Part shown: positions 37,241 to 42,589 of the stretch, one piece after another | How positions within the stretch are numbered: the first letter of the stretch is position 1 | Layout: each line of letters begins with the position of its first letter | NCBI GenBank assembly: GCA_028823995.1 | Contig: JAPPFD010000013.1 | Location: 1 to 42,589, forward strand | Source of the DNA: a bacterium | Lineage (GTDB): Bacteria; Actinomycetota; Acidimicrobiia; Spongiisociales; ZC4RG35 | Direction of reading: 5' to 3' | Length of the DNA stretch: 42,589 nucleotides | The notes under the pieces: generated by a model | What the model was told of the DNA's origin: nothing | The model's input: the letters and a program-made list of their open reading frames with translations, nothing else | The model's database searches: none | Position numbers and translations under genes: made by a program

Positions 37241-37427
37241 GGCTCATCGGAAGTGAGGGGGAGTGATGGTTGCGAGGAGGTCCCAGTTGGGTTTTTCGGC
37301 GTAGAGGAGGGCTCTGATTCGGTAGTTGGCGAAGTTCTGGAACCCGAACGCGGCTCGTTTGATCCGCTTATGGAGGGCCCCCACTCACACAGACGGAATC
37401 ACCACTACCCACTCATTCCGAAGACCC
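37241..37427 (-). mobile_element. ISL3-family insertion sequence relic
   Basis: A 187-bp remnant. The left end reads GGCTCATCGGAAGTGAGG and the right end, on the opposite strand, GGGTCTTCGGAATGAGTG; these are imperfect inverted repeats of the ISL3 type. Outside them lie CCTTATGG (37233-37240) and CCTTATTG (37428-37435), an 8-bp target duplication with one mismatch, the size expected for ISL3. Nearly all of the transposase gene has been deleted. It lies in the 532-base gap between the GHKL and HNH genes; the remaining 37428-37613 shows nothing else. Confidence 0.8.
37244..37378 (-). pseudogene. ISL3 transposase, last ~44 codons only
   Basis: The minus strand encodes the family's C-terminal signature KRIKRAAFGFQNFANYRIRA, then LLYAEKPNWDLLATITP and a stop at 37244-37246. 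The DDE catalytic domain is missing, so it is dead. The stop codon lies inside the terminal inverted repeat. Confidence 0.85.
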
Positions 37428-37613
37428 CCTTATTGCCGCTCCCGTAGTCGAGAGATGGTCACAATAGAGGTTTCATTTCCGCCTCGCACGGATCGCCGGC
37501 GCGCCGGAGGCCCGGCTGGTGACGTCTGAGTCCCCCAACCCCTTATTAAACGGACACTCACCCCATTACTGAGTCTCCCATTCTTGGAGCCAGCACCTAG
37601 GGCCTCCTAGTTT

Positions 37614-38360
37614 CTACAGCTGAACCCTCTTCTTCAGTTCTTCAATCATAAGAGGAGGCCTTTTTCGGTGGACCATCGCGTGACAGTTGGGACAGATAGG
37701 ACGGAGATCTTTAATTGGATCGACTTTGTAGGTCTTACCGATTTGGGAAAGGGGCACCAGGTGATGGACATGTATGTAATCCTTGCCGATCTCACCGTAG
37801 CGTTCCTCCAATATAAGACCGCAAACTACGCACCTTATTCCATGGTGTGCGAGACACGCCTGACGGGCCTTTCGGTCTCGTTCGTACCTATTGACCCAAA
37901 CTTGACGGACGGCGCCTTCATGGTATTCCTCAACCGCAACCTCATGTGGACTCTGCGAAGAATCGAATTCAACCGCTATAGAGGTAATAGACCAAACCAC
38001 CTCCACCGGCGACACCGGGATTACGTTGTGCACATTTCCATACCCGGCATAGGTGAAAGGTGCTCTATCAGAGGTTCGCCAGAAGATGTGCACAAAGGTT
38101 GCCCCTAGCAGTCTTTGAACACTGGGCCATAGTATTGTGGAATCCCTCTTATGGGACCACCGGAGCAGGTTTCCTTCCCATCGGCTGCTATAGTCATGCC
38201 CTGTTCGTCCCGCAGTGCCCACGTTGGCAAATATGACATACTCCCCTTTTTCGTGTGCGATGCCTGTATCCCATTGTCCGCCTTTGGATCTAGGATCATG
38301 GCCAGCTATCGCCCGAATCTCTGACCTCAGATACTGCCTACCGGTTTCAAACCTTAACAT
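37614..38360 (-). CDS. HNH endonuclease with DUF3427-like N-terminal domain
   Basis: The 248-aa protein combines two parts. The N-terminal half (about residues 20-115) resembles DUF3427, with FANVGTAGRTGHDYSSRW, then FVHIFWRTSDRAPFTYAGYG; related modules occur in modification-dependent restriction proteins. The C-terminal HNH nuclease has CVVCG, the catalytic pair in HVHHLVPLS, and DLRPICPNCHAMVH, so both zinc-knuckle Cys pairs and the active His are intact. It probably cuts DNA, perhaps modified or foreign. The ATG 38360 has AGAGGAG eight bases upstream. It is on the same strand as, and 345 bases downstream of, the DUF499 gene, so it may be part of that locus or an independent unit. Confidence 0.87.
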   Translation of the reverse strand: MLRFETGRQYLRSEIRAIAGHDPRSKGGQWDTGIAHEKGEYVIFANVGTAGRTGHDYSSRWEGNLLRWSHKRDSTILWPSVQRLLGATFVHIFWRTSDRAPFTYAGYGNVHNVIPVSPVEVVWSITSIAVEFDSSQSPHEVAVEEYHEGAVRQVWVNRYERDRKARQACLAHHGIRCVVCGLILEERYGEIGKDYIHVHHLVPLSQIGKTYKVDPIKDLRPICPNCHAMVHRKRPPLMIEELKKRVQL

Positions 38361-38705
38361 CAGAATGGCTCCTCTAGGAATCAGAACTATTTCGTTTTAT
38401 CCACTACTTCAGCCATGTGTCCGCCTAACGTGGCGTTGCACCCTGTTCAACTCTCATGTCTAGTGACCTTAATTTGAACAGCACAAGCCAAAAGAGGGTG
38501 CACAGCACTCCTTGGTGGAGGTGCGGGGATTAAGAACGCCCAGCTAAATAGTGGTTGTTGACCATCTTGTCCCACACAACATCCCACATTGTAGTCCGGT
38601 TACCCATTCACCACTGTTCCCAAACCGTTGGCACGGTAGGTTACATCCGGCAGGCCCCCCTGTATAGGCACTGCCTCTTCCCGATGCTGCCCTCCCCGGG
38701 GAGAC
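38361..38705. other. 345-base gap without a supported gene
   Basis: The gap lies between the HNH gene and the DUF499 gene, both on the minus strand. It is mixed in composition, with no frame bearing an RBS and no clear hairpin-T-run terminator. It presumably holds the HNH promoter. Confidence 0.5.
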
Positions 38706-41700
38706 TCATTCTTCGAATTCGTGGGATGTGAAGCCCAGTTGGGTGGCGTTTTCGCTGACCACCCGCACCGTATGGGTGTCGAATCCATCTGCTTCGGCGT
38801 TCACCTCGACCGAGATGGTCACCTTTTTACCCGCTCGGCGGAGGTGCGAGACGACCTCTTTGAGGATGCTCTCCAGATCTCGAATTGCCCGGACGGAGTC
38901 GAGTTCGACCTGACCGTAGAAACGGGTCAGGGAAGGCTCCTCGCGCCCACTACCAACGTCGACATCATCGTCCTTCCCGTCGTCCATCCTTCGGCTGGAT
39001 CCCTTCCCTGGCTGACGCGAGTCGTCTCGCCCCGTTTCAGGGGACTCCGAGTCGGCTTGGATCTGCGCCCATGTCCGCTCCGGATGTACCAGCACCGCCT
39101 CTTGGCTGCGTGTAACGTCCACATGCTGGCCTGTCTGAAGGCCCAGATAACGGTCCGATTCCTCATCGTAGGACTCGGCGTAGGCAAAGGTCTCGGTCTG
39201 CCAACTGATGCTGGCCACACCTCCGGAGATGGCCGCGGCTAGAACGCCGAAGCCGGCAAGGCGGGGCATGTAGAGATAGCGGCAGTAGTAAGACCACAGT
39301 TCCTGAATACGGATGTGGGTTCCGCCGCCAGGTCCCTTCCACAACCTGGCATCTCGCCGGTCAAGGTCCCGACGGACCCTTGTCCCGTGGTAGCGAGGGA
39401 TCAGATGTTCGGATGACTCCAACTTGCGAGCCACCCGTTCGGCCAGGTTCCCGCTGGAACTTGCTCGTACCGCCGCCCACCGGATTTCGGACTGCCCCGG
39501 CGCCTGAACCGGGTACAGGACTTGGCTGAACGTTTCCTCGATCCGCAGATCGACGGTGCGGTCCGCCTCTCTTTTTCTGGTCTCGGCCTGACTGACGTCG
39601 GCGGGGGTCAAGTTCAACGCAAACTCGCCCTGATCGTCGAGGATGGACTGCCACGCCATCCGGCTGCGAATCGCCTGACGCAACTCGGGAACCCGTGCCT
39701 TCTCCGCAGCCAGGAAAACCAGCAGGTTTCGGTTGATGCGGGGTCCACCTCGACGCTGTTCCAGGATGTCCTGGGCCGTCTTTTCCGCCGGAGACTTGAC
39801 TCCTCTTTCGTGATAGTGCCTGGGGGGAAGAATCACCAGCCGCACTCGGTCGTCTTCATCCGGAACATCTCCCGGCCCGTCGGGGAATACATGAACAGCG
39901 CCGAGTGGTTCCTTGGCTCTTGTCCTCTGGATCCGCTCACCCAACTTGATGTCCGCGTCGTCGTCGCTGAAGTTGGAGAGCGCCCGGTCCGCCGCCATTT
40001 TGGTCAGGGACGGCTTGGTGTCGTACCAGTATCTCATCTGCTGGTTGTAGAGGTATGTGGCCTCTCCCGCCAGGTGTCGGAGGGCGTCACCGAACACACC
40101 GGGCCGCTCACCGGGCTGGACACATCCCAGTACGATCCGGGTCCGGTCGATGCCGCGCCGATCGACCGGCAGAGGCGCCGACCCCAGATAGGTGGCGCGG
40201 GCCACCCGGCGGCAGGCCCAGTACCGGCCCAGGTTCTTCCGATCCCGGTCGAAGCGCAACGGAAGCGACCCGGGGCCGTCCACATCGGCGTCGATGATCG
40301 GTTTCCACCGGTCGTCCACGTATCTGGTCAGTTCAGTGACCACCTTCGCGGAGTCCATCGGAACCACTCCCGGCATGATCATCAACGACTTGTCGTCACG
40401 GTCCCACAATTCCGAGATGACACTCGCCATCAACCGCAGGACTCCACGGGTACGCTGGAACCTCTCCAGCGTCGACCAGTCCTGGTAGAGACGGTCGAAA
40501 AACTCAGGATGGATGGGATAGGCGGCTTCCATCCGCCCCAGGTAATCTCCCTCTCTCGTCTCTGGCGGAAACTCTCCGGCGTTGTCCAGATAAAACCTAT
40601 GGTAAGCCTTAACCACGGCGTCCCGGTGACGGGCCATCGACGACTCCAAGGGCTCGAACAGCCGACGCCGCACGATCTCAAACGACTCTTCGGACGAGGA
40701 CGGTTGCCACTGTGACGCCTTGCGAGCCAGCACATGGCCCAACCGGTCAAGCGCCATGCGACCCTTCTCTCCCCCGATCTCAAGACTGTCCTCCCTGGGA
40801 TCGCCCGACGCCGTACTCGGGTCGCTCGAGGCGGGTACCGAGACCACCAGCAGGGCATCGTCCACCGATGCCACGGCTTCGGTCAGAGCCTGGGCGAAGG
40901 TGAACTGCGTGTCGAAGTCGCCGGCGGGAAGGAGCCTCTCCCCGCTTGTCATGGGCAGGCCGCGAGCGTAGGCCACCCACTCGTCTATCAGAATCAGCAC
41001 CGGACCGTACCTGCGGAACAACTCCATCAACTTGTCGCCGGGATTGGTGGCGTTCCGATCATCATCGGCCACCATCCGGTACCCCTCCACACCTCCCAAC
41101 TGGTAGGCGATGTAGCCCCACATAGTCCGGATTTCGATATCTCCCACCGTTAGCACGGGAGAGGAAGGCGAAGTCAACTGCCCGGTGAACACCGCTCGTC
41201 GCACCTCCTCGGGGACCGACAGGTAGTCCTCCTCCAGCGTCTCACCCACTCCCGGCAGACCGGACCGCCCGGAGGCCAGGTGATAAAGCGCGATCAGGCT
41301 GTGTGTCTTCCCACCCCCGAACCCGGTTTGAAGCTCCACCACCGGGTCGCCTCCCTGGCCGGACAAGCGCCGGGCGGCGTTGCGGATCAGATCCCTCAGC
41401 CCGTCGGTGATGAAGGTCCGGGCGTAGAAGTCTGTGGGATCCCCGTACTCGGACGCGGCTTCGCCTCTCACCACCTGGCGCAGATCGGCAGCGAACTCGG
41501 CCTGGGCGAAACGGCCCTCCCGCACATCGGGATGAGGCGTTATCACTTCCCGCCATGGCTTCAGACCTGCTAGCGGTTCCCCCTTGGTGGCCCCGGCGGC
41601 TGCCCGCCGCTCCGCCGTCCGCCGCTCCGCCGCGTACACCTGGCGGAGAAGAGTGCGCTTCAGTTCCTGGACTTCCTCCGCCGCTTCTCCCGACTGGAAT

Positions 41701-42050
41701 GCCAAAAGCATCATCTCACAGTGGTCGAGGATGCGTAGGGTCTCGTCTGAACTGAAACGCTTGGTATGCGCCCACTCATTGCGAGCCTCCCACAAGAGGT
41801 GCAGGTAACTGCGGGTGGACCGCGACTGGGTATGGCGGAAGAACTGATCCCAAGTGGCGTCCATACCTCGAAGAAGGAACGCCAGGTCATCAGGGCTGGA
41901 AGGACCGCCATGATGACGAATCCGCCCTCTCACTTGCTCCACCCAACGGAGCCCGTACTGGCCCCGCCATTTTCTCTCCACCTCGGGCCGGATGGCGTCT
42001 TGAACTAAGTTCAGGGCCTTGTTCACGCGCTCGTGGTTAGTGACGGCCAT
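38706..42050 (-). CDS. HEPN-DUF499 AAA-type ATPase (anti-phage associated)
   Basis: The 1114-aa protein starts with a Swt1-type HEPN domain (residues 1-120) whose RNase-like motif is R90-N-E-W-A-H95. A DUF499 ATPase follows, with Walker A TGFGGGKTHS at 242-251 and Walker B VLILIDEW (D356, E357). A long C-terminal region ends in an acidic, low-complexity stretch (DDGKDDDVDVGSG) and a final small beta domain with ISVEVNAEADG. DUF499 proteins are encoded beside DUF1156 DNA methyltransferases in a defence system that Makarova and colleagues and NCBI annotations call anti-phage-associated. Here the ATG lies five bases after the stop of just such a gene. The ATPase probably drives DNA translocation or target selection; the HEPN motif adds possible RNA cleavage. 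Confidence 0.92.
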   Translation of the reverse strand: MAVTNHERVNKALNLVQDAIRPEVERKWRGQYGLRWVEQVRGRIRHHGGPSSPDDLAFLLRGMDATWDQFFRHTQSRSTRSYLHLLWEARNEWAHTKRFSSDETLRILDHCEMMLLAFQSGEAAEEVQELKRTLLRQVYAAERRTAERRAAAGATKGEPLAGLKPWREVITPHPDVREGRFAQAEFAADLRQVVRGEAASEYGDPTDFYARTFITDGLRDLIRNAARRLSGQGGDPVVELQTGFGGGKTHSLIALYHLASGRSGLPGVGETLEEDYLSVPEEVRRAVFTGQLTSPSSPVLTVGDIEIRTMWGYIAYQLGGVEGYRMVADDDRNATNPGDKLMELFRRYGPVLILIDEWVAYARGLPMTSGERLLPAGDFDTQFTFAQALTEAVASVDDALLVVSVPASSDPSTASGDPREDSLEIGGEKGRMALDRLGHVLARKASQWQPSSSEESFEIVRRRLFEPLESSMARHRDAVVKAYHRFYLDNAGEFPPETREGDYLGRMEAAYPIHPEFFDRLYQDWSTLERFQRTRGVLRLMASVISELWDRDDKSLMIMPGVVPMDSAKVVTELTRYVDDRWKPIIDADVDGPGSLPLRFDRDRKNLGRYWACRRVARATYLGSAPLPVDRRGIDRTRIVLGCVQPGERPGVFGDALRHLAGEATYLYNQQMRYWYDTKPSLTKMAADRALSNFSDDDADIKLGERIQRTRAKEPLGAVHVFPDGPGDVPDEDDRVRLVILPPRHYHERGVKSPAEKTAQDILEQRRGGPRINRNLLVFLAAEKARVPELRQAIRSRMAWQSILDDQGEFALNLTPADVSQAETRKREADRTVDLRIEETFSQVLYPVQAPGQSEIRWAAVRASSSGNLAERVARKLESSEHLIPRYHGTRVRRDLDRRDARLWKGPGGGTHIRIQELWSYYCRYLYMPRLAGFGVLAAAISGGVASISWQTETFAYAESYDEESDRYLGLQTGQHVDVTRSQEAVLVHPERTWAQIQADSESPETGRDDSRQPGKGSSRRMDDGKDDDVDVGSGREEPSLTRFYGQVELDSVRAIRDLESILKEVVSHLRRAGKKVTISVEVNAEADGFDTHTVRVVSENATQLGFTSHEFEE

Positions 42051-42055
42051 GGGCC

Positions 42056-42589
42056 CTAGATCCCTAACGAGCTCTGGTCAGACAGAGTCGGACCGGTGCC
42101 AGCCTGGCGTTTGATGTCGTGCCACGACTGGATAAGGCTGTTGTAGGCAACCGCATCGGCGGACCAACCCTTGTTATTGGCTATTTGGTAGAGCACGTAG
42201 GAAAGGCGTTGTGCCCGGTCCCCCAAACCTTCGCCCACAGTGCGTAGTAGATCACCGGCCTCCTTCTCTGATTCTCGGAGAAGCGCTATGAGATACTGGG
42301 TGAGCTTCCAGTCGGTTCGGTGAGGATCCTGGATCGGATCCCATTCCGGTTGCAGTTCGTCACGGTTCAACAGGCGCACTTTGCCTGCTGAGCTCTGGGC
42401 GATCTCTGCTCTCTCCACAGAGGCCACTGACGTATTCTTAGCCTTTGACAAAGTCTCGGCGTCTCCGAACGGGCCGGGATCATAACCGTTCTGCTCGTAC
42501 CATGTAAGGGCCCAGCGGGTACGAGCGTCTAACTTGTCCTGTTTCTGAGATGTAGCGACACCTGGGTGGGTTAATGCCGGCCTGGTGGG
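42056..42589 (-). CDS. DUF1156 DNA methyltransferase, C-terminal part (runs off edge)
   Basis: From the last base of the window to the stop at 42056 the frame is open for 177 codons with no start needed. The sequence has the C-terminal tail of DUF1156 adenine-specific methyltransferases: LDARTRWALTWYEQNGYDPG, AKNTSVASVERA, GKVRLLNRDELQPEWDP, then LTQYLI and LSYVLYQIANNKGWS. The catalytic NPPY motif and SAM site lie beyond the window. A TTG at 42451 begins a shorter ORF, but similarity extends past it to the edge, so the gene is truncated by the window. It is the upstream partner of the DUF499 gene with a 5-base spacing, implying one operon. Confidence 0.9.
   Translation of the reverse strand, partial: PTRPALTHPGVATSQKQDKLDARTRWALTWYEQNGYDPGPFGDAETLSKAKNTSVASVERAEIAQSSAGKVRLLNRDELQPEWDPIQDPHRTDWKLTQYLIALLRESEKEAGDLLRTVGEGLGDRAQRLSYVLYQIANNKGWSADAVAYNSLIQSWHDIKRQAGTGPTLSDQSSLGI

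Overview
The window looks like chromosome from a high-GC actinobacterium. An Acidimicrobiia-like lineage is my best guess, inferred from gene content: HPI catalase-peroxidase, DUF2339 membrane protein, alpha-E/ATP-grasp/transglutaminase triad, TetR pairs, and secreted RCC1-repeat proteins. No rRNA or tRNA gene was found to fix the taxonomy. Genes up to about 18.8 kb are GC-rich and densely packed. From about 24.9 kb to about 38.4 kb the DNA looks less GC-rich, with longer gaps, broken genes and an IS relic.

Region 1 (1-9.4 kb) is metabolic and redox. It holds a PLP-dependent threonine-dehydratase-like enzyme, katG, and, convergent with katG, a thioredoxin-fold gene whose in-frame TGA sits exactly where the redox motif needs Cys or Sec. 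A hairpin with loop GGUCU follows that TGA at SECIS distance, so I annotate one 385-aa selenoprotein rather than two ORFs. A DUF2339 multipass membrane protein and a secreted protein with a duplicated module follow.

Region 2 (9.5-18.7 kb) has an MMPL/RND transporter, the three-gene circularly permuted ATP-grasp / alpha-E / transglutaminase operon, two divergent TetR regulators, two tiny genes in tandem, and a lipoprotein Cu/Zn superoxide dismutase.

Region 3 (18.8-24.8 kb) has an RNase HI-like gene, a DUF433/DUF5615 toxin-antitoxin pair, and a 990-aa secreted protein with about 16 RCC1-like repeats. Three copies of a hairpin-rich repeat (A, B, C) lie downstream of three successive plus-strand units, giving a cassette-like gene-repeat-gene-repeat layout.

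Region 4 (24.9-42.6 kb) is a putative defence island. It contains a 2138-aa Avs-like STAND NTPase with an N-terminal DUF4297/Cap4-like nuclease, an orphan cytoplasmic protein, a membrane-anchored stalk protein, and a sacsin/HSP90-type GHKL ATPase with a C-terminal nuclease-like motif. The GHKL gene is split by a +1 frameshift at CTT TGA, the codon pair used in prfB recoding. A 187-bp ISL3-family relic with near-perfect 8-bp target duplications, a DUF3427-like/HNH endonuclease, and the DUF1156 methyltransferase / HEPN-DUF499 ATPase pair (running off the right edge) complete it. The strongest leads for something undescribed are the selenoprotein, the recoded or broken GHKL-nuclease gene, and the repeat-punctuated TA/RCC1 region.
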